Source of the DNA: Apricaphanius iberus | Taxonomy: Eukaryota > Chordata > Actinopteri > Cyprinodontiformes > Aphaniidae | DNA: 64,000 nucleotides | NCBI GenBank assembly: GCA_028564705.1 | Contig: JAPXFQ010001780.1 | Coordinates: forward strand, 62,001-126,000 | Direction: 5' to 3' | Notes under the pieces: model-generated | The model's input: the letters and a program-made list of their open reading frames with translations, nothing else | Databases searched by the model: none | What the model was told of the DNA's origin: nothing | Program-made: the position numbers and the translations under genes | Part shown: piece after piece, positions 23,861 to 37,553 of the stretch | Numbering within the stretch: position 1 is the stretch's first letter | Layout of the letters: each line of letters opens with the position of its first letter

Positions 23861-26800
23861 ATAGAAATAATTTAAATTGTCCTAACTAACCTAAAACAAC
23901 GACCAGCTTGTCTGATTTAATAAAGTTGTTAAAGTATCTGGTTTCAACCACAGGTATCAGGAAATGTTAACAGCATTTGAAAGGGATGAAGAAAAATCCC
24001 AACTAAGCTCCAGGACTCAATGACTGCCTCAAACATTCCAATGGTGTAGTTCACTATTTTAGTGTTCTCTCTTACCTCTTTAGATATCATCAGTAACATG
24101 AAACTTGAATTAGCAAGCAGAAGATTTTAAAATTCTCACTTTATAAAGCACAAAGGGTTATTGTTTAGTTAACTTTTTTTTTGTGTGTTTTTTTTGATAC
24201 CCCATGGCAGCTTTGGCGGGTCTCCTAAAGCCTTATTTTGATTTCCAGAAGAAAGATGACTGTTGTCCCCTGTGTTTTAGACATGAAGTCAGTCATTGGT
24301 TTAGTGCAGCCACATGATGCACATACACTGAATATCATTTAAATGCTGGCTCTGCCCTACACTGGAAAAAACAACAACCTCAAACTATTACTTTATGGCT
24401 TAATTAAAATTAGCAATTTTGTCAGACATAAATCTACAAGAAAGCTATGAATTGTATATCTAGTGACCTTTGTGATTTCTACAAAATCTGTTGCGATCCT
24501 CCTGCTGTTTTTAACTAAAATGTTTCTCTTCTCTCTGATCGTCTCTCTCACTTTTGGCAGTGTGGCTCTGTTTATTTCCCTCCTCCTCCTTTTCGGTCTG
24601 ATGGGCAGCTTTAACTTCAGGAGTAACTCCCAGGGTATTAGACCCAAAGCCTGCTACACCTGTGTAACCCTCAGCAGGGCTTTGGATATAAATGTGAATG
24701 TGTGCATGTGTCTCAGCAGTTGGCCCTGCGTAGGGGGGGGGAGTACAAGCATTTGAAGTTTCAGGAGGTTTTAACTTAAAATTGATCACATTCTGGCCTT
24801 GCTGAGGCTCCACTTGCCTCTCTGAATTTTGGAAGTAATTATTTATCTGTTGCATTTTATGTATGCTGCCCTTTTCATATTTTGATACTTGCATAGTTAT
24901 GCTAAAGGTTAACCGAGCATCTCACAATTTTCGCATTTTTACAAATCTGGTTATAATAAGCACCGGACTGCATGAACTAACAAATTTATTCAGTTGACTA
25001 AGGATGCTTTGAAAATAATCAGTACCAGTTATTTTTTTATTGGAATGAATACACACCATCAACATCAAGACAGCGACAACCCTAGCCAATGATCAATGCA
25101 CCACACTCTACCGTTTATTCCTCTTGAGTCTGACATAGAAATGGGTGTTTGTGAGCACGAATACCCCAACAACAGCAGACAGAACAGATGGTTTGGCTGA
25201 GGAGAATGAAACACTGCATCAGAAAATCAGGAAGCTTCAACCACAGCTGAAGGTGCTGTAGACGCAAAAACATTTTTCAGTGCAACGTTAAGCTGAATTA
25301 GATGAGGAAATTTGTATTTTTATGAGAAAACTGTGCTTACCTGTTGTCAACAATGATAATGAATCCAGCTTTAAAAGTTTGAACTAATTGTACTGGAGGA
25401 CTGTACATTGCAATGTATGTCACTAATATAACTTTCTGCACATCCTGGATGCAACTAATGTAATAAAGCTATCTTATGCTTGTATGATGACACAGAAGAG
25501 CTATTCCTAATCTACTACTGCCCTCAATCACGAAAAAGGAGAAGTAAGAAAATATCATTTCATGCAACTAGCTAATTCTCAGCATTAAAAACAGGATTTG
25601 GGTCACTCTGTCTGGGAAAAAACGTTGATACATTTTCCAAAATCGAATACATGAATTACATGCCGATGGTCCTAATGTTTTAGAAAAAAAAGTAATAAAG
25701 ATTTTTTTTTTTTCATATTTGATGTAATACCGACCTTTTTTTCATTATACAATTTAAATTTGTCAGTAAAAATTTTAAAGTCTCTATCTGCATCAAGCCC
25801 ATCAAAGAATGTACCATTTGTTAACTGTAGTCGTGGGCCAAAAATCAACCAGGGGCTCCAAATGGTAAATGTGCCACATGTTGTACATTCTTGGCATTAA
25901 GAGCCTAACTAGTTACGTTTACATGTGCAAAATGTATTTAATCCAGTCATGGTTTGGATTAAAATTTGACTGTGTACATCGGCCCCTTAAAAAATCTTTC
26001 CAATTATGGTAATTGCTTACATCCACGGCAGGTATGACATGCACAGAACCATCTACAATACAGAAAACAGTTGTAGAAGAAGACTAAGCCGATTTATGTT
26101 GTCCCGAGCTGATCGCTAGCACATTCGAACCTTGCAGCGTGTCCAAAGCGAACTGGTCGTGCTTTAAAATATGCCATTTTCGCGCATATGAAGCGGAAAT
26201 ATGTTAGGACCCTGACCGGGACCGCTCTGCTGGTCTCCTCCTCCTCCTTCCCTCCTTCTCCCGACCCTCCTGGAGCTCCCAGTGGTCTCTGGTCTAGGAG
26301 CTGACCACGTTAAATGTTGGGACTGCTCCTGCGGGGGTAGACTCAGTCGAGCAGCGGCAGACGGATCCAGAACCTGGGAGTGGAGCACAATCTTCATCGA
26401 GCCCAGCATGTATGTGATGTATGTATGTATATACAGTCCAACTGTGATGGAGACATTACCAGGCCTGGGTGAGGAAGCTATTCATGGCTCACTTCTAGGC
26501 GGAGAGATCGGGGCTTTTTGTGGCCACAATGGCTCCTTTAAGAGCCACCCACAAACCTCTTAAGAGCATTCCTGTGAGAATAGTATAACCTCTTTATAAT
26601 ATTTTTTATTCCTGTCTCTGTATAGAAAACAGCTGGTGTCATGTAGCTTAGGGTGATTAGTCAAAGGGTTTTTCAGTTTTCATGTCCTGCTGATGCTGTG
26701 ACTCCATTTACTCAGTCCCAGCATCACTGACACCTGTCAGCTGAATTGGTTGACGGCGCGACTTGATGCTGTACTTGAGATTTCACCAACTTCTGCGGCA

Positions 26801-29800
26801 GATGTGATAAGCGCAAATGCACCAAATGCACCACATAACATGCAGCGCGTATTTTCGGTTGCGCCTGAAACGCACCAGCCACTCAACTTGGTCGTACAGG
26901 CAGAAAAGCTTTTTCCCAATGCAAATCTGCCTCTGATCTGTCGCGGGATCCCCAGTCACACTTCATCGTGCTCCTCCTTTACATGTAAACCTGACTCTCT
27001 GGTCGCATCGATCACGTTCGGTATGTAAGCACCATTAGCGTAAGCTGGGTTCCAATTCGAATTTAAGCATTCCATTTGTCAAAGATCATTTTTAAGAGAG
27101 ACTCATTTGGTGATGACAAGTGGGATGATGTTTGAGAACGCTGTGATTAACTCTGTATGTCTTTGCTTGTTTCTGTTTGTATGGATGGCATCATCTTTGC
27201 CTGTTGTTCTGTTGTTTTACCCTGCCCCAGGTCAGTGTATGTCATTTCCTTCATCTTGCTTCTCTGTAAACCGAATCTCTGAAACAAATCACAACCAGGC
27301 AGTCTCTAAGACACTAAATAACTTAAGCATCCCACAGAGACTGTAGAAATTCTGTTGTGTGAATATGTTCAACTCTGAGAGTGTAGATAAATGACTACAG
27401 AATCCCACTGAGTGTCTGGGCAGGGTGTGCGTATTACGTGGAGCTGTGAACATGTCGAGCCCCTCTTCCCAGCGGATAATGACTAGAGGTTATTTGCTTT
27501 CACTCCGCAGGCTCCGTGGGATCCTCCCCTCGTTTTTCATCAAACTCACATAAATTTAAGTAGACTCACACACACATAGAAAGGCGTGTGCATGCAGAAA
27601 GATGGTTGCATAACCCAGCAGGGAGACTTCTGTGATATGAGGCCTGTCCACTGACCCGCTGTGACACTGATCAAAACACATCTCAGTTGATTCCTTGGAA
27701 TGGCAGAACGGGAACAGGAATGATTTCTGTTCCAGTTAAGTTCTCTTTTACCAACTTAAAAAGAAGATGTGGGGGGGGGGGATTACATTTGTTTATTTCT
27801 AAGCTACTTTCCAACATGATTTTGTGAACAGATGATTAAAGGAAAGATTGTTGTTGTGTGAGTCAACAGGGAATGTAACACATGTAATAAGTCATTATTT
27901 TTTAAAAAGGAACGCTTGAATTTAGAAGTCGCAGTATTTTACTAAAAAAGAATTGGTTTATTTCACAAAATAGTGAGACAATGTTTTTCTTTCTCAGATG
28001 GAAAAAATAAAATTGTCCTCCTTAGTACCTGAGGATCTTTCTTTTTTTTTTTTACTATTCATATCTGAACTACACATATACTGTGGAGTGAGGAGTGTTT
28101 TAAATGTGAAGATGGTCAAGCATTAAGCAATAATATAAATGAATAGATAACATATGTACAGTTTAAAAAATTAGTTAGGTAAAACAGTTGGTCAAATTAA
28201 TTGTTTTCAATTAAATTCTTGGCTTTACTAGACAACGGATTATTTTGAGACAGTTTTCTATGAACCATCAAGAACATTTTCACTGTCTATTTATTATAAA
28301 TCATTGTAATCACAGCATTTATAAATATTATTGAATATTTCTCTAGTATCATGAAGATCTACTGTGGAATGCACCTGAGGAAAAGTTGTCATTATGAACC
28401 AAACTAACATAAATAGCTTTTAAAGACGCATAATCAAGAAGGACATGAAAAAGTTTCACATGGACAGACTGAAAGTTAGCAGTGTGCCTCCTGGGCCAAT
28501 CAAGGCTGTAAAAGGTAAAGCACGCTGCAATAAATCAAGCTATTCAACAAACACACACATGCACTCTCATTGATCAGCCGTAGTAGTGTTTTTCTTTTTT
28601 TTTCACTTCTCGTTATCTGACATGATAAGCAGCTATAGCTTCAAATGCCTTTACAGCAGAAACCTTACAAGTGCAGCAGATCGAAGCTCTTTCAGCTTCT
28701 CTTCCTTCTCATCCTCGTCTCATTTTTTCTTTGACTGTCTGAATTTTAATCTGCTGCAGTTGGGAACAAACTTCATCTATCTTTGCAGAAGAAGAATAAA
28801 GCAGTGGTTCAAACATCATTTCAGGCACACAAAAAGCAACTAAAAACACATCACTGCTACTAAGAGCATGCATACTGGGGCTGGATAATCCTATCGTGTA
28901 TTCATTGATGCTTTAAATTAATGCATTAATAAATTGGCCACCACAAAAAACAAAGGTAGTTTGAATTTACAGGGAAAGTGAGGTTTTATCTTTTTGTCAA
29001 CATGATTTTTCTTTAAGTAATGTTTGGTACGGCAAAGAAGAATAGCGAGTTTTAACATGGAAACATAACTGAGTTGCACTCGGGCTAGCAACAGCCAGAA
29101 ACTCTTTAAACCACTACAGTCCAGCTCAGCCCACTGGAAGCAGAAGTTATGACCTGTGACTATAAATTGAGACCAGGAGCTTACTGCTGAGCACTACCAG
29201 TGTCAAAGAAGAAAATATTGCAACTTTTGTTGCCGCTTTTCACAAAAGCTGCCGCAACATTAGGCATTTTAGGCTGCAACAATCACAAAAAAGTATTATC
29301 AAAACCCAGAGGGAATGCTCTTTAGTTGGTTAGCCCAAAGGCAAGGTGAAGTTAGAGTAGCGCCCAAAGAGTTGAGTTCGAAGTAGAACGGTAGCAGCGG
29401 ATAAATTGCTTTTCGATTAAGACGTTTCAAAAGTATTATGGGATACCCAGGTTTACCAAGATCCCACTCATCCCCTCCACTGTGCTTTCCAACTGCTGCC
29501 ATCAGCAAGGAAGAATGGCTACAAGCGGTCATTCATTCCATCAGCCATGACCATCCTTAACAAAGAACTGCCCATGCTCCAATAGATGTATGCAAATAGG
29601 CATAGTGCTGACTATGGTATATGTGTGTTGCTTGTATGTCTTTATGCTACTGTCAAAGACAATTTCCATTTTATGTAAGTTTTATGGACATTAAAGAAGT
29701 CTAAGTCTAGATGAGCAGTGCTCACGTTTATTTGTATGTAGTAATTGGCCGTAGCACTAATGAAGTTGGCACTGGTTAGCTGAAGCAATGTCCCTACGCA

Positions 29801-31309
29801 TTACACTGTATTAACCATGGCTTGCAATTTAGGATGAGCCTGTTAGAGTATTCTTTAAAGAAACGATTAGCAAGAGAGGAAGAGAGCTCTGGTCGGGTAA
29901 AAGTAACAATGCCACATCATGCAGAATACGTTGTCAAACAATACAGCTTAAGCTGTAGGTCACATGGTCACAAAAACTATGAGAGAGCTGAACAAAGTGA
30001 GAGTTCATCTATTAAATAAAAACCATAAGACTGGAGTATACACTTTCATAATTGTTTTTCTGAGACTGCTACTTTTTATTTTACCTATTAAATTGAAAAG
30101 AAAATAATAAATACATTTTCTCAGAATATATTCTTTTAGACTAAATTATTAGATTTTACATGGCTTTGGGCAGGAAGGACATGCATCATGGTTTGTGGAT
30201 TGTGTGGTAATATAAAAAAAAAAATTAAGGGGTGTAATCCTTTTACAATGCATAAATCCTAATATTCTAAATAAAAGGTACTTGGAGCTGAAATATTTAG
30301 TAAAAAACATAAATTTCAGACATTTAGAATGACTTTATGGTCCCTGAATGAGAAATTTAGTTTTTTTTAAAGCAGTTTTAGAGATAATAAAAATATGCCA
30401 AAATATCATACAGCAAGGGAAATAATCAGGCATTCTCATTATACAATCCTATTTATACTCACAATATAGAGTGCAAGCAATTTGATTTAATACCTTTATA
30501 GAGTTCAAATGAAGAAACTAAAGATATTATTGCTGCAACCCTCATTACATTTGCTTCAGTCCCAAAGCTCACATATTCATAGCAATCAGAATGCAGTTAA
30601 GATCATTTTCAGAATTAATCAAAAACATAGAACAACACTCTCTGGGTTTTATTTTTTATATTTTTTGTTTCTCTGTCCATGTTTCCTTGTGATTCTTAAC
30701 GTTTTCCCAAAATTAGCTCTCTAGTGACAAGGTGAACTTATATTAAAGCAACCCTGTCATTCTGAACAGTTGTCATTTTCTAGAGTTTCAGAGAAAAACA
30801 GCATCAATTCTGCTGAGGAACTTTGATTTTCCATTTTCATATCAGATATACACTGTGCATTCTGTTATCGATGACATTTCTCCAGCACACACTGACACCA
30901 ATTATTATCACTCATTGCTGTTAACTTCTTAGAAACGTTGTTGAAAAATACACCGGAAAATGTGTTTGGCCCCCCCAAAAAAAACAAAATCTGAAAAAAA
31001 ATACTTTCCTTATTAAGTTTTATGGTTCATTCAGGTGCCATGAGAAACATTTATATTTATGTTGTTGTATTTCTTTTAAATCCTTAGAATAGAACGAATG
31101 AATTTAGTTGTTTTTTTTGCAGAGAATACCTCTTAAAGACATTTTGTGCAGCAGTTAGCAACCTAAACTAACACACCAGGAGGGACTGCATGGAGAACGA
31201 AGTCAGTTACAAACACTGAATAAAATCTTTCTTCATAGCTCGGTCACTGCTTTGATATTTCTATTTCTACCCCTTCCAGATTTAGAAATAATAATACAAA
31301 ACATCTCAC
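23861..31309. other. Long stretch without a recognised gene, probably intron or flank
   Basis: About 7.4 kb. The only repeat hint is 25180-25340, where the plus strand gives DGLAEENETLHQKIRKLQPQ and then HFSVQR; this resembles the coiled coil after a THAP finger in THAP-type transposons, but is too short to annotate firmly. Overlapping frames at 24463-24894 on both strands and at 26750-27028 have no family resemblance. It lies on the downstream (3') side of the chchd6-like exon, so the gene's last exon may be here, but it would be too short to recognise. Confidence 0.45.
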
Positions 31310-31445
31310 CTTCTTTGCAGCATTTATACACTGCAAGTATTCTTTAGCCAAGTCTGAACACTTTAAGGTCTGGTCTTTGTTGTCCTTGTAGCAGGATAAA
31401 ATCTGAGCCTGCAGGCCAGGACACACGGGAGCTGTGTTACGGGAC
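31310..31445 (-). CDS. chchd6: chchd6-like (MIC25) exon encoding the CHCH domain
   Basis: This is an internal coding exon of 136 bp. Read on the minus strand it is preceded by a pyrimidine-rich tract and TTTGCAG (acceptor ending at 31446) and followed by GAAG|GTGAGAT (donor from 31309). It starts with the third base of a codon and ends on a codon boundary, giving 45 intact codons. These contain CPGLQAQILSC and CSDLAKEYLQC, two CX9C pairs that form the two disulfide-linked helices of a CHCH domain. The wording VCPGLQAQILSCY is closest to CHCHD6/MIC25; the paralogue CHCHD3/MIC19 is the main alternative. Both are inner-membrane-associated subunits of the MICOS complex, which holds mitochondrial crista junctions together; CHCH proteins are oxidised in the intermembrane space by the Mia40 pathway. 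The family normally ends a few residues after this block, so a short last exon is expected at lower coordinates and the coiled-coil exons at higher ones. I found neither. Confidence 0.82.
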
Positions 31446-32077
31446 CTGCAAAAAAAACAGACAGAAATACACAGAGATGGATTCATGCTTAGAGAGACAA
31501 AGAACTAGATTTTCTCCCCCGTACATAAATGTGACTGACTGCTACTGCATAAACCAGTAAATGTACAGGAATGAATTGTGGACTTTATGGCGCTCTCTGT
31601 ATAATTTCTAAATGATATGTGCCGTTGGAAGGTGAGGACATAGCAGCAGACACCCCCAGCTCTTTCAGCAGTCCTCTGCCTTCCTTAGCTCTTGGCTGAT
31701 GCAAGACATAATTCCTACCCAGTAAAATCCCTCTGCATAACAATTATTAGATATCTACTAATAAAACATAATTTAAAGTCAATTTAGTGTTTATTATCCA
31801 TATGTTGATGAGGATTCTCAGTCATGCAGGACATGATAGTCTTGAGAGTTTAAATGAAGGCAGCTGTACTTTTCTTCTCATGTTGAAAATGTTTCGTCTC
31901 TCATGCAAGAGGATTTTTCGGTTGGAAACAGAACTGAAGAAGCCTCCGGAATAGCTCAAATGCATATAGTGCCTTACGCTTTGTGTCTATAATGTTGCAT
32001 TATGTCCAATATCAGATGTTTTGTGTGTGTTTCATGCTTTTATACGTATCAGATGTTTTGTCTGTTTCATGCTTGTG
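31446..32077. other. Intronic sequence upstream of the chchd6-like exon
   Basis: Nothing recognised between the exon's acceptor and the hAT element. The stretch is AT-rich without coding similarity. Confidence 0.5.
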
Positions 32078-32995
32078 GTGCTGGGCGTTTTGGGCCAAAT
32101 GTCATATCCCAATATATATAGGCTAAATATTGATGTGCGATATATATCCCAACATTTTTTATCACAAAGTGAGAGCAAATGTTTAGTCACAGTTAAACCC
32201 AAAATTTGGGGGAAATAACTTGGAGACATGCGGATTTTATCTCCCAGTCTTGAATAAAAGGAACCGTCAGGCTCATATAAGGCTCACACGTCCTCTTCGA
32301 CCACATGTCACTGGTCAACTCGAAATGTTGCACGTTAGCGAGTTGGTCAGCAAAGTGCTGCCTGACTTTTGTATACATTTGTGGCAGTGCTTCCCGTGCA
32401 AAGTAGTTGCGAATGGGGAGCTCATATCTTGACTCCATGGTTTTCAGTAGCTTTTTAAATCAGACTTGCTTCGCAGTTGCAGCAGGGCCCATATCTTTAG
32501 CTATGTGATAAGTGACCGCTTTAGTTGTAGTACACCACTTGTCACTTTTCATACGGTACACAGTGGAAGCAAAAGGAAGCTTAAAGTGAGCTTTGATTCG
32601 GAGCTTTTGCGGGTTACGGATTGGTTGCAGTTTCACACACTCTTCATACTGCAGTCTGTGCCACTGTTTAAGGAGGTGAAAAAGGATTTGTAGTGCTTTC
32701 ACCCCTGGCTGTAACTTGTTTATGGCACTCCCTACATAGAACGTGATCTTGTTGCTCATCTGATACTTTGAATCTGAACTCCACATTACTGATGTTACTT
32801 CCTCCATGTTTTTTGAAGAGTGCTCCCCCTCCCCTGTGCGTGAAAGAGAAAGGGGCGGGTATGCGGGAAGCAGTGCTGACAGCACATGTTCAGCAGCTCG
32901 GCTGCAGCAGGGATATCGATAAATGAGATATATTCAATTTCATTGTTTAAAAATATATTGATTTATTTTTAATATTGATATATCTCCCAGCTCTA
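32078..32995 (-). mobile_element. Decayed hAT element of the ZBED type
   Basis: The ends are imperfect inverted repeats: TGGTGCTGGGCGTTTTGGGC at the left and, in reverse complement, TAGAGCTGGGAGATATATC at the right. The interior carries pieces of a hAT/ZBED-like transposase on the minus strand (32193-32885). No 8-bp target duplication was recognised. At about 0.9 kb it is far shorter than an autonomous hAT element and is an internally deleted, degraded copy. Confidence 0.7.
32193..32885 (-). pseudogene. hAT (ZBED-like) transposase fragments
   Basis: From 32885 downward the minus strand shows a degraded first part, then SDKWCTTTKAVTYHIAKDMG (near 32500), then in the next frame ESRYELPIRNYFAREALPQM followed by HFELTSDMWSKRTCEPYMSL (32438-32193). 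This order and wording match hAT transposases of the ZBED group just before and at the start of their catalytic domain ('LTTDMWTSR...YMSLTVHFI'). A frameshift near 32450 separates the two parts and the C-terminal dimerisation region is missing. It cannot encode a working enzyme. Confidence 0.8.
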
Positions 32996-35900
32996 CTTAA
33001 TAGCGGTTTTTACTTTATGGTTACATTTTGACAATCTCAGTGGGGGCTGATGATTTGCTGGGGCACCTTTGTGACTAGTAAAGACGGGTACTGTACATGG
33101 AGCGGGTGAAATGTGGAATTAAAACCCAGAAGAAAAGGAAACGAAAAATAAGAGTGTTTATCATGCACAGTGAAACCTGTCCACTACCAACATGGGAGGA
33201 AAGACCAGTAGAGAGGAGGAAGCCATTACTCCCAAATCAATATCAGAATGGAAATTACAATTTGGAAATCTATTCAGGTACAAAGGTCCTAATTATTACA
33301 GAGTCCTGATTAAATAAAAATATATTTTTCAAATAAGGAATGTGTTTCAGTCCATGTAGGATATTGATGAACATTAGCAGCTGTCTGGTATAGTTGGTTA
33401 ATCATACAAATGAATATGATCCTACACAGCATACAGACAGACAGACTCTTGTCTTGGGCTTGTAGTGCCAGAGGTACAATATGAAAAATACAGTAACCAT
33501 AAGAACTGTGACTGTATACAACAATAAAAGAAATCAAATCCTCGACCCACCCACAGATTTTCTGAGCCAGCAGTCGAGGTACAGTAGTGATGCTACATTT
33601 ATCAGTCATGTATTATGCCACCAATACTTTGCACCTCCAAACAAGAATTCATCACAACATTCATGGTATTAATACAACGATGCTTCCCTATCATCTGTGC
33701 TTGTAAAAAGAGCCAAGGATATAAGAATAAATGAGTTTTTAAATGGATGACTTTTATACGTCACAGCTCAGTAATGCATCACTGATGGTAAGAGCTCATG
33801 CTTACTGAATTCACAGAAACTGCTGCTGGTTTGAAGGCAAATGTTAGTAAAATATTGATTTAATTTAGATATTCTTTTGTTTTATCACTTTGCAATTTGT
33901 GAATTGAAAAAAAACAACAAAAAAAAAACGATAATTTATATTTCTGTAAGCATTCTTTGATGTCAGTATTTTTCCACACCTACCTAAAACATTTGCACAG
34001 CGTTAAATACTTGAAGGCCGTCTTAATGTTACTAAAAAAATGATACCACCCAAACCTAATATACAGATGGTTTCTGCTAGGAATTTTGAGATATTTAGAA
34101 TCTGTTTTATCGCAAGAACTTTAAAAAGTCTTCATTTGTTTTTTCAATAAATTTGCTGTAGTCTCTAGTATGAAGGAATGCCTTGTGATGGGTTTGCACT
34201 CCTGTTTCAGGAGGCCGAAGTTTGTCGGAGGAGTGGATGGGCATAAAATTACAGGATTACAACTCTTATTCATTAATATTTATGATATGCAATCATCTTG
34301 CTTCTGATTGGCTGACTCTTATGCTGCCTTTTAAACAAATAACTAACTCAACTTACTTCGCTGGTGGTGCTAAAACACTTATGTGCTATATTAACAAATA
34401 ACACAAGACCATGTTGTAGAGTTGCTAATGGTTAGCTTCTACTAGCAGAGACGCATTCTTCAATCATAACAGCCTTCCCATGAGCGGTTGCAAGCCAAGG
34501 TGGGCAAGAAAGTCAGTGAAACAGTTGTTTTATATTTTTTTAAAACATATTTATTCTGACCACCTCTAGTACAATAATTCTTCTCAAGATGCAAAAAAAT
34601 TATATAAAAGAAATATGAAAGATGAAAATCAAGTAACATCTCCAAAGATGGGAACCTGTTTAATGAGTGGGGTGGATGGTACGTGTTTCACTGTAAATCA
34701 CACAATTAGCGCTAAATCATTCGTAATTGAGTGGATAGGCTCATTCTGATCAAATACAGCAGAAAAGTGAGCTCTGAGAGATTGAATTAGCTGAGCTTAA
34801 TTTGATATGTGGGCTGCATTATCATTTTTTCTTTGGCTGTCTATCTCTGTGAGTGTTAAGGATGACAGGCTTGCTGCTGCAACGTTTTGCTGTAATAGAT
34901 TCTGACTGATTGAAGCAGAGACAAGCGAGTTACGTACGCCCACACAGGTACAAGGAGGCACGTGCACGAATGCGAAGGCCGACACACACCGTCGCATAAT
35001 TTGAACATAAAAAAATAAATAAATCACACATACACTTGACTACGTGCCAATGTGTTAATGTTTTACTCTGTGTGTCTCTGCACATACACGTGCTCTGTGA
35101 GGAGCGCTTAACGGCATGTTTAATTGAAAGCTAAATTAAAGACTCATTTTGCCTTTGACTGTGGAGGAGAGCTGACCTCAGTCATTTCAATTACGGGGTA
35201 CGCCGTATCCGCACGGACGTCGACGTCTGTCGAACCATCCCAGAGGCAATAAGTGAGTTTATCCGAGCATGGGCGGCGACGGTCAAAGAGAGAAATACAC
35301 AAAGGATGAGAGAAACAGAAAAAAAACCAACCAACAAACTAAATCGAGATAAAATGATGGCGAACGCAAGAACAAAGGCTCTAATGGCGCTCCCTCGGAT
35401 ACTTGTTTTGAAAAGATGACAGCCTATCAGATTTCTCTGTTCCTCCACACAAACCGCCTCTCCTTTATGGTGCCTGTTTAATCTGCCTTCCTCCACTCTT
35501 TTTGTCTCCCCTCCAACTTGGGTCTCTTTTGCTTTCCGACTCCCCTCCCTGCCGCCTCGTCCTTCTTGGTCACCGCATTAACTACACAGACAGTGCGACA
35601 CAGAAGCACGCCATCTTTATCTCCCCCCCCTCTATTTGAGTCCACAGAAGATAAGGAACTCTTCTTTAATTTGAAATAAATGGCCTTCATCAGGGAAGCT
35701 GAAGCCTCCTGATAGTGCTACGAGGTTTATTAAAGGCGCTTGAAGCAGAAAATTGGTTCAGCTGCAGCAAAAAAGCTAAAGCTCTGTCCACATGCTACAC
35801 CAAATTGAAGGTGAGGCTTTAAATCAACAGTATTAACTGAGGCGCTTGCAGAAATAAATAATAAAAAAAGAGAGCTGGCTGTGGTGAAGGCTTCTTTTTT

Positions 35901-36989
35901 TCAGCTGGAATGAGGTAAAGCAGTCTGCTGAGCCACGCACAGAGCTGTAGCTGTTGAATGTTTTAATGCCCGAGGAAGCATTCATTATTTCTTTTTAGTT
36001 TTTTTTTGTTGTTTTCTTTTTGAGACGGGGAGGGGGGTTTCTCCACGCATCTGTAAGCAGCAAATATGACAAAACATAAACAGCGAGATTAGCTGCTTAA
36101 TTAATGGCGCAGTCCATTATATTTAATCTCCGACGGAGAAGACAGAAGTGGGTGGAACACACAAGGCCTCACACTTCTGGACAGCGCGCCGCACCGAAAA
36201 CACAGAGGTAGCATAAAATGAATGCGGACAAACTGGAGAACACAGAAGACACGAAAACGCATGGCAAACTACAAAGGCATCTGGCAGGGCTACAGTACTG
36301 ATAAGGAAGATGCTTGTATCGCCTCTGAGTCAAGCTACAGACGAAGAGTGATGCTTTGTGACTTCCTTAATGGCTATGGCAAAACATATAAAGCACAGTT
36401 TTTCCCATGCATAATTTTATTTCTGTTCTGTCAATTACAGAGAACAGGAATCTGTGCTGTGTTTTAGCCAAGTAATTAGAAAATCTTCCTAACATCTCAC
36501 AGAATTAGACTCAGAGAGAAAATACAATTTTCTTACTTATTTTATGTCTAACAGCATGCATGAAGAAGGAAGAGTCTGTCTACAAATTTTGGGCTTCAGC
36601 TGAATATTTTCCCTGCATACCCTAACACTGAAACTTTAGTGAAAAAAAGGGTAGAAAAAGTTACGTACATTGTATGTATTATCAGCGTGTTTTGGTGTAG
36701 CATAATCCAGAGCTAAAAAAACAATCTAGTTTGATTTTAGTACATTAGTTCCATGGAGAAAAATTACTTCTTAGAAAACAATTGTTTTGATCAAATACAA
36801 ACATAGGTTGCTCCGTTACTGGTACACAAAAGAACTTTGAATTAGTAATCCATGACTTTCTGTTTCTCTGGGATACAAATAAGCAATGACACAGAGGCAC
36901 ATTTCTTTCAGCTGCAAGTCCAACAAAAAAATGATCTCACCACACATAGAGAGCAGGAGGATATAAACATTTCAACAGCTTCTGTAAAG
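32996..36989. other. No gene recognised; comparatively repeat-poor
   Basis: About 4 kb without recognisable mobile elements or coding similarity. The part from about 34790 to 36200 has higher complexity and mixed base composition than its surroundings. This could reflect conserved non-coding sequence in the chchd6 region, but that is only an impression. Overlapping open frames at 35191-35690 show no family resemblance. Confidence 0.4.
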
Positions 36990-37370
36990 ACAGCTGCAGC
37001 AGAGTAGAATCCTTGGGTCGCCTTAACAACCAGTGGAAAACTGTCAAATTCGGTCAGACGAGCCTCCCTTGTCTCATGAGTTTGGCAAGACACAAAGGAG
37101 GAACATATGGGAAAAACACCTTAGTCTCAAGGTTACGAATGGTTTGGGTTCAATGATGCTGTGGACCAGTTTTGCTCTCAGAGTTCTTGAGAAAATGCTA
37201 TGATCGTATGGCATTATGAAAGTCTGGTAGACTACTAGAAAATTGAAAATGGGTCATCATCCGATCTATCAGAAGGATAATTATTTTAAACTATGGCCTA
37301 ATCAACAAAAAAAGTAGTTAACCAGATATAGAATTGAACTTTTTCCATGACCATCTCAGTTCCTTAAAGG
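36990..37370 (+). pseudogene. Tc1 transposase relic, cut off before the L1
   Basis: The nucleotide sequence follows a Tc1 gene in several blocks: TTTGGCAAGACACAAAGGAG (37080), CAATGATGCTGTGGACCAGT (37151), GGGTCATCATCCGATCTATC (37252) and CCATGACCATCTCAGTTCC (37347), the last matching the usual 'CCATGGCCATCTCAGTCCCC' region. All frames are broken. The relic ends about 180 bp before the L1 insertion. It differs from the other Tc1 relics in the window. Confidence 0.6.
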
Positions 37371-37535
37371 GGATTTTTCAAACCGGAACTTATTTTTTTT
37401 AGCAATTATGTTTTTTTCACTTACCCTGAGAAGTGTGGGGCCAGGTTGAGCCGTTCATCAGTATTTATAGATACATCTTGATCAGCTATATACGTAGAAC
37501 GGGGAAGCTCAAGTGGTCCAAATGCCGCTTGTAAT

Positions 37536-37553
37536 AAGATTTAATTTGCCCCA
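37536..37553. repeat. Left target-site duplication of the L1 copy
   Basis: AAGATTTAATTTGCCCCA here is repeated as AAGATTTAATCTGCCCCA at 41247-41264 (17 of 18 identical), directly after the poly(A) run. Together the two copies define the L1 insertion boundaries. Confidence 0.85.

Noticed and set aside
24463..24894. Overlapping frames on both strands, one with a hydrophobic stretch (LFISLLLLFGLMGSF)
   Set aside because: No family match, no splice or promoter support, and a poly-pyrimidine composition explains the hydrophobic run.
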